Positions 21,085-32,335 of a stretch of DNA of 64,000 nucleotides are shown one piece after another. The notes under the pieces were generated by a model. That model was given only the letters and a program-made list of their open reading frames with translations, was not told where the DNA came from and searched no databases. The stretch lies in NCBI RefSeq assembly GCF_028640845.1, contig NC_080543.1, positions 11,605,459 to 11,669,458 of the forward strand, in the 5' to 3' direction. The stretch is from Ahaetulla prasina (taxonomy: Eukaryota > Chordata > Lepidosauria > Squamata > Colubridae). The stretch's first letter is position 1. Each line of letters opens with the position of its first letter. The position numbers were made by a program, and so were the translations under genes.

Positions 21085-22545
21085 TTCAATAAATCACTAG
21101 AGATGTGTTATGTTCCTTCTTGCTTCAAACGCTCTACCATCATCCCAGTGCCAAAGAAGCCCACCATCAAGGAACTGAATGACTACAGACCAGTTGCTCT
21201 AACATCTGTAGTCATGAAAACCTTTGAAAGGCGAGTGCTTTCCTACTTGAAAACCATCACGGATCCGCTGTTAGACCCCTTCCAATTTGCATACCGAGCA
21301 AACAGATCAACAGATGATGCTGTTAATATGGCTCTGCACTACATCCTACAGCATCTTGAGTCTCCACAGACCTATCCAAGGGTTCTTTTTGTAGACTTTA
21401 GTTCAGCATTCAATACCATCATTCCAGACATTCTTCTAACTAAGCTAAACCAGCTACAGGTACCGGAACAGACTTGTAAGTGGATCACAAGCTTCCTAAC
21501 AAACAGGAAGCAGCAGGTGAAGCTGAGCAAGATCACATCAAATACCTGTACAATTAGCACAGGGGCCCCCCAAGGCTGTGTGCTCTCCCCACTTCTCTTC
21601 TCTCTGTATACCAATGATTGCATCTCCAATGATCCATCAGTTAAGGTACTGAAGTTCGCAGATGACACAACAGTGATTGGTCTCATTCGAGACAATGACG
21701 AATCCGCACATAGACGAGAGGTCGAACGACTAGCCTTGTGGTGCAACCAAAACAATCTGGAACTGAACACACTCAAAACCGTAGAAATGGTGGTAGACTT
21801 TAGGAGAAACCCTTCCATACTTCCACCTCTCACAATACTAGACAACACAGTATCAACAGTAGAAACCTTCAAATTTCTAGGTTCTATCATATCGCAAGAT
21901 CTAAAATGGACAGCTAACATCAAAAACATCATTAAAAAAGGACAGCAAAGAATGTTCTTTCTGCGCCAACTCAGTAAGCTCAAACTGCCCAAGGAGCTGC
22001 TGATTCAGTTCTACAGAGGAATTATTGAGTCTGTCATTTGCACCTCTATAACTGTCTGGTTCAGTTCTGCAACCCAACAAGAAAAACACAGACTTCAGAG
22101 GATAATTAGAACTGCAGAAAAAATAATTGCTACCAACCTGCCTTCCATTGAGGACCTGTATACTGCACGAATCAAGAAGAGGGCTGTGAAAATATTTGCA
22201 GATCCCTCGCATCCTGGACAGTTTTTTCCCGAAGGCCATCACTCTGCTAAACAAATAATTCCATCAACACTGTCAAACTATTTACTGAATCTCCACTACT
22301 ATTAATCTTCTCATAGTTCCCATCACCAATCTCTTTCCATTTATGACTGTATGACTATAACTTGTTGCTGGCAATCCTTATGATTTATATTGATATATTG
22401 ACCATCAATTGTGTTGTAAATGTTGTACCTTGATGAACGTATCTTTTTTTTTATGTACACTGAGAGCATATGCACCAAGACAAATTCCTTGTGTGTCCAA
22501 TCACACTTGGCCAATAAAAATTCTATTCTATTCTATTCTATTCTA
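21085..22545 (+). pseudogene. LINE B, reverse transcriptase and 3' end
   Basis: A single open frame runs through the [30 protein letters not shown] (catalytic Asp), [13 protein letters not shown] and [10 protein letters not shown] (catalytic DD), followed by the thumb. The frame extends upstream only by reading through the microsatellite. An internal deletion after FADPSHPG removes about 85 bp relative to 43215-43320. 5'-truncated. Ends with GGCCAATAAAAATTCTATTC and (TTCTA)5. Confidence 0.93.
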
Positions 22546-22589
22546 ACGAACCCACCCCGATTTTTTACCTACACCCCCCATATTTGCTT

Positions 22590-22790
22590 AGCAGGCTTAA
22601 GCTTTTTTACCTTTTAAAAAATGCTTTTAAAAGTAAAAAAAAAAAAAGAGGCTCTGACGATTGTGTGGCTCAGCTGGGCATTGGCAGGGAGGGAGGGGCA
22701 GGGATTTTTTGCTACCGGTTCTCCGAACCACCCGCAACTATTGCTATCGGATTAGCCGATCCGGTCTAAACCGGGAGCATTTCACCCCTG
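22590..22790. mobile_element. CCGGTT hAT MITE, right part
   Basis: Hairpin arm TTTTAAAAAATGCTTTTAAA, CTACCGGTTCTCCGAACC and the right terminus CATTTCACCCCTG. The left half is missing. Confidence 0.8.
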
Positions 22791-22793
22791 AAG

Positions 22794-23095
22794 CAAGGGT
22801 GTGAAACTCAAGGGCCCTGGGCTGGATCCGGCCCATGGGGTGTTTAGATCTGGCCCATAGGACCACCGTGGAAACAGCGAAGGGCCAGTCCACAGAGCCT
22901 CTGCCAACAAAAACGGAGCTTGGGAGGACTGCACGCAGCCCTCCTGAGCTCTGTTTTTGGTGGCAGAGGGTTGCAGGAAGTTGTTGGAGCCAAACACGGA
23001 GCGTGGGAGCCCATTTTTGCTGGCAGAACTCTTGGGCCACCACAGGCGCTCCTGACACAAGTGACATCGAGCTGGCCATGCCCACTCTGGCCAAC
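22794..23095. mobile_element. hAT MITE of the CAAGGGTGTCAAACTC family, truncated
   Basis: Starts CAAGGGTGTGAAACTCAA three bases after the preceding element. The body matches 9363-9849 in reverse order of GGCC-rich blocks. The right terminus is replaced by the next hAT element. Confidence 0.75.
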
Positions 23096-23103
23096 CGCCC
23101 CAC

Positions 23104-23384
23104 CAGTGGCGGGTTTCAAATTTTTTTACTACCGGTTCTGTGGGTGTGGCTTGGTGGGCGTGGCTTGGTGGGCATGGCAGGGGAAGGATACTGTAAAATC
23201 TTCATTCCCACCCCACTCCAGGGGAAGGTTACTGTAAAATCCCCATTTCCTCCCAAACAGCTGGGACTTGGGAGGCAGAGAATAGATGGCCAGTCAGAAC
23301 TTTTACTACCAGTTCTCCGAACTACTCATAATTTCTGCTACCGGTTCTCCAGAACTGGTCAGAACCTGCTGAAACCCGCCTCTG
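23104..23384. mobile_element. CCGGTT hAT MITE, CAGTGGCGGG subtype
   Basis: The ends are CAGTGGCGGGTTTCAAA and TGAAACCCGCCTCTG. Flanks CGCCCCAC and CCTCCCAC match in 6 of 8. Confidence 0.82.
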
Positions 23385-23425
23385 CCTCCCACACCCCCAA
23401 ACCTTGGTGTGACTCTCAATGAAAT

Positions 23426-23941
23426 TTTCGTGTCCCACTCCTCCTCTGACAGCCGGGTCTGGGAAGTCTGTATCCAGCGTGGCCACGAAGCTTCTGCAGC
23501 TTTGCCAAATTCCTGTCAGAGTTCTCAGGGCAGGCAGGAATCCAAGGTGTGACTTCAGCAACCAGATTAGACTTTGCCTGACTCAAGGAATGCCAAAAAG
23601 CAGATCCTTTATATAGGCCATGGGGTGTGGCTCCATGACTCAGCACTTATCCAGGCCTGCCCCTCCCTTCCTTTTGCTGATGTCACCTCTCCATTCTCCA
23701 GAAGCGGGGATCTGTCCACGTTTTGTCCTCCTGCTCAGCTGCCGGCAATTCTAGCTCGTGGCTGGCTTCTTGCTCAAACGCTGTAGGAGGGAGGTTTGTT
23801 TGCTCAGTCTGTCCAGGCATGGTGCCAGGGTTGGGGGCTGGAGGCATGCCAGGCCATTCTTCTTCACTATCAGTCTCTGGCTCAGATAGCAGGAGATGGG
23901 AGGGGCCTGGCTGAGGAGAGGGGGGCGGGCGAGGCACAACA
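23426..23941 (-). mobile_element. Solo LTR, family LTR-T, uninterrupted
   Basis: 516 bp, flanked by GAAAT at 23421-23425 and 23942-23946. The TATA box on the minus strand is TATATAAAGG. The U3 frame is open through the acidic segment but ends early at a TGA that replaces CGA. Confidence 0.94.
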
Positions 23942-23946
23942 GAAAT

Positions 23947-24364
23947 AGAGTTTGACACCCCCCACTGCTGTAAAGCATTATGAAGTGATATATAAGAGTT
24001 ATTGCTGTCTAGTCCAACTCTTCGCCCAGTGCACGAGAAGCACATTTGGCTCATGTAAGATGGACTCAATTTGCTTCAGTAATGACTTTCAGGTGACTAC
24101 ACTAATTGAAACCCTTGCTGTCACTCCAGCTGTCCTCTCTGGCAATCCTGGCACTTTATTGGAAAGGCAAAAAAAAAGAGATTCCAATTTTCCAGAGATG
24201 CAAAGTGAATCAACATGACAACAACTATATAGATGTAGGAGAGGGGATTGGCAGAGTTTCATGAAGCTGGTTTAAAGGACTACATCAGCTGAAGCATTTT
24301 TGAACCAAATACCCCTTTAAAACTTGGAAGAGTCCTTATTTACAAGTTCAAAGACATCATCAAA
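23947..24364. other. Unassigned sequence
   Basis: No repeat family or exon recognised. Confidence 0.45.
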
Positions 24365-24368
24365 GGTT

Positions 24369-24390
24369 AATAGATAGATAGATGATAGAT

Positions 24391-24478
<88 letters not shown>

Positions 24479-24591
24479 GATAGAGAGAGAGAGAAAGATA
24501 GAGAGAGAGAAAGATAGATAGATAGACAGACAGATAGATAGATAGACAGACAGATAGAGAGAAAGAGACAGAGACAGAGACAGAGAGAGAT
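24369..24591. repeat. (GATA)n/(GA)n/(GACA)n compound microsatellite
   Basis: Simple repeats that continue on the far side of two hAT insertions (24855-24873 and 25301-25337). Confidence 0.96.
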
Positions 24592-24854
24592 CAGGGGTGA
24601 AATCCAGCAGGTTCTGACAGGTTCTGGAGAACCGGTAGTGGAAATTTTGAGTAGTTCAGAGAACTGGCAAATACCACCTCTGGCTGGCCCCAGAGTGGGG
24701 AGGGAATGGAGATTTTGCAATATCCTTCCCTCAGAAGTGGGGTGGGAATGAAGATTTTGCAGTATCCTTCCCCTGCCATGCCCGCCAAGCCATACCACAC
24801 CCACCAAGCCACACTCACAGAGCTGGTAGTAAAAAAAATTGGATTTCACCACTG
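24592..24854. mobile_element. CCGGTT hAT MITE inside the microsatellite
   Basis: The ends are CAGGGGTGAAATCCAGC and GGATTTCACCACTG. Flanks AGAGAGAT and ATAGAGAT match in 7 of 8 but lie in simple repeat, so the match is weak evidence. Confidence 0.88.
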
Positions 24855-24873
24855 ATAGAGATAGAGATAGAGA

Positions 24874-25300
24874 CAGGGGTGGGCTTCAAAAATTTTAGCA
24901 AGGGGTTCTCTGCCCAGTTGTGGGTGGGTGTGGCCATGGTGGGTGTGGCCTACTCGGCCTCCTGTACCATGGCAGTGAGAGGTGTGTTTTTGCCCTCTCC
25001 AGGCTCTGGAGACTTATCTTGAGCCTCCGAGAGGGCAAAAATGGCCTCCCCAGGCTCCGGAGGCTCTCTGGAGGCCAGAAATGGGCATCTTTCCAGCCTT
25101 CCCGATCTTCCGGTAGACCCATTTTTTGCCCTCCCTGTGCCTCCCTGTGCGCCCTGCACTTACCTGCATCCAAAATGGGCCACGTGGGGACTCCTGGGAG
25201 GGGCGAGGTGGGCGGAGCCAGCCAGGAGTGGGATTTGAGGCACAGAATCTTAGCTAGAGGTTCTCCCGAACCCCTGCGAACCCCCAGCAGCCCACCCCTG
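24874..25300. mobile_element. CCGGTT-related hAT MITE, CAGGGGTGGGCTTC subtype
   Basis: The ends are CAGGGGTGGGCTTCAAA and GCAGCCCACCCCTG, nineteen bases after the previous hAT in the same microsatellite. Confidence 0.85.
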
Positions 25301-25339
25301 GATATAGATATAGATATATAGATGATATATAGATAGAAT

Positions 25340-25425
25340 AAATTTGTCTGAAATGGAATAGGGTCTCCTGCTTGAGCAGCAGATTATCTCCAAGGTCCCT
25401 TCCAACTCTGTTATACTGTTACTGG
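25340..25425 (+). mobile_element. CR1 tail fragment
   Basis: GGGTCTCCTGCTTGAGCAG.. CCAAGGTCCCTTCCAACTCT, the last 85 bp of CR1. Confidence 0.8.
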
Positions 25426-25475
25426 AAGAGTCCATTCTTATCCAAGCGAGAATAAATGATCTGATCATCTTTTCT

Positions 25476-27290
25476 TTCATTATTTATTTTTATTTATTTA
25501 TTAATTAGATTTCTAGACCGCCCTTCTCCCGAAGGACTCAGGGCGGTGTACAGCCTTATTAAAACACATAGGTACACAATAAATTTAAAATACATTTAAA
25601 ATGAAATATTTAACCGGCCAATTTAAAACTAAAAACGGTCAAACGACCGATCTAAAACCCTAAACTATAAAATCACCATTAAAAACCCATAACTTAAAAA
25701 ACTAACCCAGTCCAGCGCAGATAAATAAGTAAGTTTTGAGCTCGCGGCGAAAGGTTCGGAGGTCCGGAAGTTGACGAAGTCCTGGGGGGAGTTCGTTCCA
25801 GAGGGCGGGAGCCCCCACAGAGAAGGCCCTTCCCCTGGGTGTCGCCAGACGGCACTGTCGCGCCGACGGCACCCTGAGGAGTCCCTCTCTGTGAGAGCGC
25901 ACGGGTCGGTGAGAGGTATTCGGTAGCAGCAGGCGGTCCCGTAAGTAACCCGGCCCTATGCCATGGAGCGCTTTAAAGACGTTCACCAACACCTTGAAGC
26001 GCACCCGGAAGGCCACAGGTAGCCAGTGCAGCCTGCGCAGGATAGGTGTCACTCGGGAGCCACGAGGGGCTCCCTCTATCACCCGCGCAGCTGCATTCTG
26101 GACCAACTGCAGCCTCCGGATGCCCTTCAAGGGGAGCCCCATGTAGAGAGCATTGCAGTAGTCCAGGCGAGACGTCACAAGGGCGTGAGTGACTGTGCAC
26201 AAGGCATCCCGGTCTAGAAAGGGGCGCAACTGGCGCACCAGGCGAACCTGGTGGAAAGCTCTCCTGGAGACGGCCGTCAAATGATCTTCAAAAGACAGCC
26301 GTGCATCCAGGAGAACACCCAAAAAGCGCACCCTCTCCATCGGGGCCAATGACTCGCTCCCGACAGTCAGCCGCGGACTCAGCTGACTGTACCGGGATGC
26401 CGGCATCCACAGCCACTCCGTCTTGGAGGGATTGAGCTTGAGCCTGTTTCTCCCCATCCAGACCCGTACGGCTTCCAAACACCGGGACAGCACTTCGATA
26501 GCTTCATTGGGGTGGCCCGGTGTGGAAAAGTACAGCTGGGTGTCATCAGCGTACAGCTGGTACCTCACACCGAAGCCACTGATGATCTCACCCAGCGGCT
26601 TCATATAGATGTTGAACAGAAGGGGCGAGAGAATCGACCCCTGCGGCACCACAAGTGAGGCGCCGGTGACCTCTGCCCCCGTCAACACCGTCTGCGACCG
26701 GTCGGAGAGATAGGAGGAGAACCACCGATAAACGGTGCCTCCCACTCCCAATCCCTCCAACCGGCGCAGCAGGATACCATGGTCGATGGTATCAAAAGCC
26801 GCTGAGAGGTCTAATAGGACCAGGGCAGAGGAATAACCCCTATCCCTGGCCCTCCAGAGATCATCCACCAACGCGACCAAAGCCGTCTCAGTGCTGTAAC
26901 CGGGTCGGAAGCCGGACTGGAACGGGTCTAGATAGACAGTTTCCTCCAGGTGCAGGGGAAACTGAAATGCCACCATACTCTCTACAACCTTCGCCGCGAA
27001 GCGAAGGTTGGAGACCGGACGATAATTACCTAAAACAGCCGGGTCCAGGGAAGGCTTCTTGAGGAGGGGCCTCACCACCGCCTCTTTCAAGGCGGCCGGA
27101 AAGACTCCCTCCAACAAGGAAGCACTCGTAATCCCCTGGAGCCAGCCTCGTGTCACCTCCTGAGTGGCCAGCACCAGCCAAGAGGGGCACGGGTCCAGTA
27201 AACACGTGGTGGCATTCAGTCTACCCAGCAACCTGTCCATGTCCTCGGGAGTCACAGGGTCAAACTCATCCCAAACTTGAAACCAAACCA
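25476..27290 (-). mobile_element. LINE A, 5'-truncated, with intact RT frame
   Basis: From the hairpin tail and (TAAA)n at the left to loss of similarity near VWDEFDPVTPEDMDRL at about 27275. No target repeat identified. Confidence 0.93.
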
Positions 27291-27300
27291 AACCAATCAT
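25702..27300 (-). pseudogene. LINE A reverse transcriptase, open but N-terminally truncated
   Basis: About 525 codons are uninterrupted. RT landmarks in order: LKEAVVRPLLKKPSLDP, NYRPVSNL, DLSAAFDTIDHGILL (catalytic Asp), VPQGSILSPLLFNIYMKPLG, LYADDTQLYF (catalytic DD), then the thumb and ALWNELPPGLRQLPDLRTFR. The endonuclease half is missing. Before VPQGS the usual G is absent (SLVVPQGS), and nearby residues differ from the copy at 51434. An intact frame after truncation suggests a young insertion. Confidence 0.9.
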
Positions 27301-27660
27301 TAAAACTGGTAGCGATTTTCTTTGCTTGGTTCTGCTTTTTGTATGGTTTTAATAAAAGCATTTGTTCATGCATTTAGGTCCATGCAATTTAAAAGATTCA
27401 GAGTACATTTTTTTGATCCATTCAAATCTATGTTGATTCGGCCATTGGTTTTAAAAGAGTGTGGATGGATCCCTTAGGAAAAGAAGGAAGGGAGAAGAAA
27501 GTGACAATAGCAACGCATCAACAATCTGTGCAGAATAACTCCCTCAAGAAAAATTGGATTGAAGAGTAACAAATCCCAGAAAGCCAATTCACTTCATGTT
27601 CTTCTGACAGTCCAGTATGACCGCCTGAATCTTAAAAATTTAGAATCTAGAGATGTGAGC
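27301..27660. other. Unassigned sequence
   Basis: No repeat family, exon or RNA gene recognised. Confidence 0.45.
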
Positions 27661-27670
27661 ATTTAGAATA

Positions 27671-28635
27671 GAATAGAATAACAGAATTGGAAGCAACCTT
27701 GAGGTCTTCTAATCCTGCTCAGGCAGGAAACCCTATACCAGCGGTTCTCAACCTGTGGGTCGGGACCCCTTTGGGGGTCGAATGACGATTTGCCAGGGGT
27801 CGCCTAAGACCATCAGAAATATGGGAAGTATACTTGTGAGTTGAAGAGTCGCTCTCCAATGGTTGACTTCACAAGCCAGCTGCAATCACTCCCAATCGCT
27901 AGCCTAATCTGGCTTCAGGCGCGATAAACTTAATAGGGGAGGAGTCTCTGCTTTAATGCCTCCGTCCTCAAGGCAATCGCAAGCAGTTCAGATCGCTAGC
28001 CAATACGGCTTCAGGCGCGATAAATTCAAAACGAAAATAATTTTACGGTTGGGGTCACCACATCATGGGGAATTGTATTTAAAGGGGTCGCAGCACTATA
28101 AAGGTTGAGAACCACTGCCCTATACCATTTCATACAAATGGTTATCCAATCTCTTCTTGAAAGTCTCAAGTGATGAAGCTCCCACAACTTCCGAAGGCAA
28201 AGCTGTTCCATTGGTTGATTGTTCTCGCTGTCTGAAAATTCTCCTTATTTCCAGGTTGAATCTCTCCTTGGTCAATTTCCATCCATTATTCCTTATCTGG
28301 CCTTCAGGTGCTTTGGAAAATAGCTTGACCCCTTCCTCTCTTTGCAGCCCCTCAAATACTGGAACACTGCTATCATGTCTCCCCTGGTCCTTCCCTTCAT
28401 TAGACTAGCCAGGCCCAGGTCCATTCTTAATATGTTTTAGTCTCCAGTCCCCTAATCATTCTGCTTGCTCTTCTCTGCTCCTTTCTAGAGTCTCCACATC
28501 TTCTTTATAGTGTGGTGACCAAAACTGGATTCAGTACTCTAGGTGTGGTCTTACTAGGGCTTTATAGAGTGGTATTAGAACCTCACTTGATCTTGATTGT
28601 ATCCCTCAGTGGCTTCAAGTAAATCAGTGTTTCTT
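27671..28635 (-). mobile_element. CR1 fragment split by a SPIN-like element
   Basis: CR1 occupies 27671-27738 and 28126-28635. Removing the insertion and one octamer restores AAACCCTATACCATTTCA, the CR1 sequence seen intact elsewhere. Confidence 0.93.
27739..28117. mobile_element. SPIN-like hAT MITE with perfect TSD
   Basis: The ends are CAGCGGTTCTCAACCTG and AGGTTGAGAACCACTG. The octamer CCCTATAC lies at 27731-27738 and 28118-28125. Opposite orientation to the copy at 8880 and 96 bp shorter, with two rather than three interior TATCGCGCCTGAAGCC units. Confidence 0.94.
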
Positions 28636-28640
28636 AACCT

Positions 28641-29473
28641 TAATTTGCAGTTCAGCATTGTAGAAACTCAATGGCCATCTTTAAGATGAAGTCAGTCACA
28701 CAAACACACACCGTGACTCATATCTTTGATTGGTTTGGGTTTTGCAGATTGTGCAAAAAGAATTGTTTTGACAATCCGGGTTGTGCAAACATTTTTCCTC
28801 CATTCCGACTCGGTGCCCCTTAATTCACATTTTTCCACTTCAACTGAAGTGATACACAAACCTGGCAGATACGTTTAGGTATCAAACCCCAAACCTGTTG
28901 CTTTTGAGAAATATTTCTGGAGCGGCCTTCCTTCAGCAGAGATGCTGCTGGGAAAAGTTTTGTAGTTCCATGCTTGGGATGAAGGAAAGCTTGTCACTGG
29001 GCAGCATGTACATTTCATAAAGCAACTTTTTTTAAAAGGGATTTCCGAATGATTTTGCAGGGCAAATATGATAGAGTTAATAAGTATGTCTCTACCATCA
29101 CCGACACTGTTGCCAGATTCCCAGGGCCCATGTTCCACCACCCACCTCTCCTCTTGCTATCACTTTTCTTAAGCTGTCTCTCCTTATCCCCTCCTCCAGT
29201 TAATGGCCTTGGCTTGGTTAATACTTGGCTTGCCAATCTCTTAACTGGAACAAAATCTTCCCTTTTCAATCCAAAGTAAATCCATCTTCAGGGATGTCCA
29301 ACTTCGGCTGCTGTAAGACCTCTGCACTTCAACTCCCAGAATTCCTCAGCTAGCCATGCTTAGCTGGGTGGAATTCTGGGGGTTGAAGTCCCCAGGTTTT
29401 AAAGGGGCCACGGTTGGACACTGTGCTGTTCATGTTTCAGGCTTCTTAAACTTCCTCTTCTTCTTCCTCCCTA
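28641..29473. repeat. Segmental duplication, copy A
   Basis: 28641-29440 matches 32936-33735 base for base with scattered differences, 4295 bp apart. 29441-29473 then matches 34505-34537. The non-coding sequence is not a dispersed family elsewhere in the window. Confidence 0.93.
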
Positions 29474-29589
29474 CAAAGAAGCAATTATTAGTATTTTAAA
29501 TACGGTTGTTATTATTATTACTCTCACTATCGCTTGATTAATACTTTGTATGAACAAACGGATGCAGATAATACACTGCTCATTATGAC

Positions 29590-29834
29590 TCATTGTGACT
29601 TATGACTGTATGACTGTAACTTTGTTGTTCGTATCCTTACTAATTGTATTGATATTGATTGTTTCCTGATTGCTTATTTGTACCTATCACTAAGAGTTGT
29701 ACCTTATGGTTCATGATGAACGTATCTTTTCTTTTATGTACACTGAGAGCATATCCACCAAGACAAATTCCTTGTGTGTCCAGTCACACTTGGGCAATAA
29801 AAAATTCTATTCTATTCTATTATATTCTATTATA
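29590..29834 (+). mobile_element. LINE B 3' end
   Basis: GACTGTATGACTGTAACTTTG through GGGCAATAAAAAATTCTATTC and a (TTCTA)n tail. Its inverted copy is at 61400-61636. Confidence 0.88.
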
Positions 29835-29945
29835 TTTAATTAGGCAAACCCTGATTAATTTACAACTAGGAACAGTACCCAGCATATAGGATCCAGTGAA
29901 TCCCAAGATTTCCATTAATATAGTTTGAACGCACCTAGCAAGAAA

Positions 29946-30222
29946 GTTTTTTTTTAATTTGCATTTATATCCCACCCTTCTCCGAAGACTCAGGGCGGCT
30001 TACACTATGTTAGCAATAGTCTTCATTCTATTTGTATATTTATATACAAAGTCAACTTATTGCCCCTAACAATCTGGATCCTCATTTTACCTATCTTATA
30101 AAGGATGGAAGGCTGAGTCAACCTTGGACCTGGTGGGACTAGAACTTGCAGTAATTGCAGGCAGCTGCTGTTAATAACAGACTGCATTAGCAGTCTGAGC
30201 CACAGAGGCCCCTTACACCTTG
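29946..30222 (-). mobile_element. tRNA-derived SINE absent from the paralogous copy
   Basis: Complete minus-strand SINE with T-rich tail, GACTCAGGGCGGCTTACACT and tRNA-like head. The duplicate near 61290 lacks it (CTTGCTAGGTGC stays joined to CATCTTACAAC), so it inserted after that duplication or was never copied. Confidence 0.9.
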
Positions 30223-30682
30223 TAAGATGGTGGAACACTTGGCCAATAAAATTTTTTTTTATTTTATTCTATTAAGAACTTATGTCATTTAAAGAAGAAG
30301 AAAAATGTACAAATAAACAATGAAAAAAAAAAGAATGCAAGAGAGCCAAACTCTCCAGCGGAACTCAAAACAACCGGGTGAACAAATAATAATAATAAAA
30401 AAATCACCAGATCAATTCTGGGCAAACCACCCGCAAAGTAGATCTCTGTTCCGGGAATCCGCCCCGCAGGAGGTGAAAAACATTCGCACTGCAGCTGGGG
30501 CACCAGGCCAAAAAAAAAAAAAAAAAGTCACTCGGAGCCAGAGAAGAACCAACCTCAGCCCCTTCACACGTGAAACGCAAGGGCGGGCCTAGCCGAGCCC
30601 TGCTGTTCCGGGGAAAGGGTGCCCGCCAGCTCACCAGGCTTTTGGTAACCTTCCGTGCCCAGTTCTTCGCTTTCTCTCCACC
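30223..30682 (+). promoter_or_regulatory. CTSC: CTSC 5' flank and 5' UTR
   Basis: GC content rises from about 30430 to the start codon. It holds a (A)16 tract, CACACGTGAAACG and a pyrimidine-rich run CTTTCTCTCCACC before ATG. No TATA box at a convincing position. The transcription start cannot be fixed. The part before about 30590 recurs inverted at 60930-61230. Confidence 0.6.
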
Positions 30683-30860
30683 ATGGCGCGCTTGGTAGCC
30701 TGGCTCTCCTGCTTCTTCCTGGCCGCCCTGCTGCAATTCAGGCCGTGCACGGCCGACACCCCGGCCAACTGCACCTTTGAAGACCTGGCGGGCACCTGGG
30801 TGTTCCAGGTGAGAAGCGGGCAGGGACCCCCGACCAGGGAGATCAATTGTTCCGACGTGG
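30683..30860 (+). CDS. CTSC: Cathepsin C (dipeptidyl peptidase I), exon 1
   Basis: CTSC is a lysosomal cysteine protease that removes dipeptides and activates granule serine proteases. The exon starts at ATG in a strong context (CACCATGG). It encodes a 24-residue hydrophobic signal peptide ([18 protein letters not shown]..), then mature [18 protein letters not shown] and REINCSDVG. This matches the start of the exclusion domain, with DTPANC as the expected mature N-terminus, two cysteines and two Asn-X-Ser/Thr sites. The last codon is split after its first base and followed by GTAAGT. Exons 2-7, including the catalytic domain, are not seen anywhere in the window. It could be the true first exon of a gene broken by assembly or rearrangement, or an orphan copy. 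Confidence 0.93.
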
Positions 30861-30866
30861 GTAAGT
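30861..30866 (+). promoter_or_regulatory. CTSC: Splice donor of CTSC exon 1
   Basis: GTAAGT immediately after ..GACGTGG, a consensus U2-type donor in phase 1. Confidence 0.92.
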
Positions 30867-31024
30867 CGCTCCTTTTGACTTTACTTTTTTTTTTTTTAAT
30901 TCTTTTCCCCCTTCCTTCTCTTCTTGGGGAAACAAAATCAAAACTTTCCAACAGGAAAACATAAGGTCACATAAATCGATTTGCATAGAATTAAAAAGCA
31001 TGCATACAGCAAGTTATCTAACAT

Positions 31025-31550
31025 ACAAAGCGTTATTTTATTTATTTTCTTTTGTCACACGGTATATATAAGCATAAGCATGAAATAATTATACAGTATA
31101 TAAGCATATATATAAGTATGAGTATGTAATAACTATATTAATTGCATATAACGAAAGGAAACAGTAGGACAGGAACTGTAGGCACGCTGGTGCTCTTATG
31201 CACGCCCCTTACAGACCTCTTAGAAATGGGGTGAGGTCAATAGTAGATAGTTTTTGGTTAAAGCTTTGGGGATTTTGGGAAGAGAGAACCACAGAGCCAG
31301 GTAGTTTATTCCAAGCATTAACAACTCTGTTACTGAAGTCATATTTTCTGCAATCAATATTGGAGCGGTTAAGATTAAGCTTAAATCTATTGTGTGCTCA
31401 TGTCTTGTTGCGATCGAAGCTGAAGTAGTCTTCGACAGGAAGGACATTATAATAGATGATTCTATGAGTTAAACTCAGGTCATGTCGAAGGCGGCAGAGT
31501 TCTAAATTTTCTAAACCCAGGATTTCAAGTCTGGTGGCATAAGGTATTTT
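31025..31550 (-). mobile_element. LINE C 3' fragment in CTSC intron 1
   Basis: Same family as 17105-17590: GCACGCTGGTGCTCTTATGC, CAGACCTCTTAGAAATGGGG and AGAGTTCTAAATTTTCTAAA blocks. The right-hand part is duplicated at 61638. Confidence 0.72.
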
Positions 31551-31892
31551 GTTCTATTCAGTGATGTGTTTTTTTTTCCTCCCTTTCTCAAATAGCAACT
31601 GGGTGTTGTTGGGGTTTGGTTTGGTTTTGGAACGAAACTTTGTTTCCACAGTTTTTCTTTCTTCCTTCTCTTTTGTTCTTCTCTCATCCAAGAAGCGTCT
31701 CACTTCGCTTCAGTTCACTTCACTTCATTGTTTCTCACTTCACTTCGCTTCATCTCTTGAAAAGCGGAGGGTGTTCCACGAAAAAACAAACAAAAAACCA
31801 GAAAGTCCAGTTGCCTTTTGGAAAAAGCATTTTTATCATCAGATTGAGAATCTCCCTTGATATGGGACACATTTTATCAATGGCTAGATAAC

Positions 31893-32205
31893 AGAATAGA
31901 AAAATAGAATAGAATAGGAATTTTTTATTGGCCAAGTGTGATTGGACACACAAAGAATTTGTCTTGGTGCATATGCTCTCAGTGTCCATAAAAGAAAAGA
32001 TACCTTCATCAAGAATCATGAGGTACAACACTTAATGGTAGTCATAGGGTACAAATAAGCAATCAGGAAACAATATCAATATAAATTGTAAGGATACAAG
32101 CAATGAAGTTACAGTTATACAGTCATAAGTGGAAGGAGAAGGGTGATGGAAACGAGAAGATTAATAGTATGCAGATTTAGTAAATAATTTGACAGCATTG
32201 AGGGA
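31893..32205 (-). mobile_element. LINE B 3' end in L1
   Basis: (AGAAT)n tail, TTGGCCAAGTGTGATTGG and further 3' UTR. AATAGAAA on both sides may be the target repeat. Confidence 0.85.
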
Positions 32206-32263
32206 ATAGAAACAGAAGTTAGAAAAGAAGAGATATAAAGGGAGAAGATGGTATAGAGCAGGG

Positions 32264-32335
32264 GTCTCCAACCTTGGCAACTTTAAGCCTGGAGGACTTC
32301 AACTCCCAGAATCCCCTAGCCAGCAAAGCATAGAG
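32264..32335. mobile_element. Partial CAGGGGTCTCC MITE
   Basis: Left arm only: CAGGGGTCTCCAACCTTGGC followed by ACTTCAACTCCCAGAATCC. Confidence 0.75.

Noticed and set aside
20728..21100. N-terminal extension of the LINE B frame
   Set aside because: The extra ~120 codons come from a hAT fragment, a CR1 tail and (TTTC)n. LINE similarity starts near 21090.
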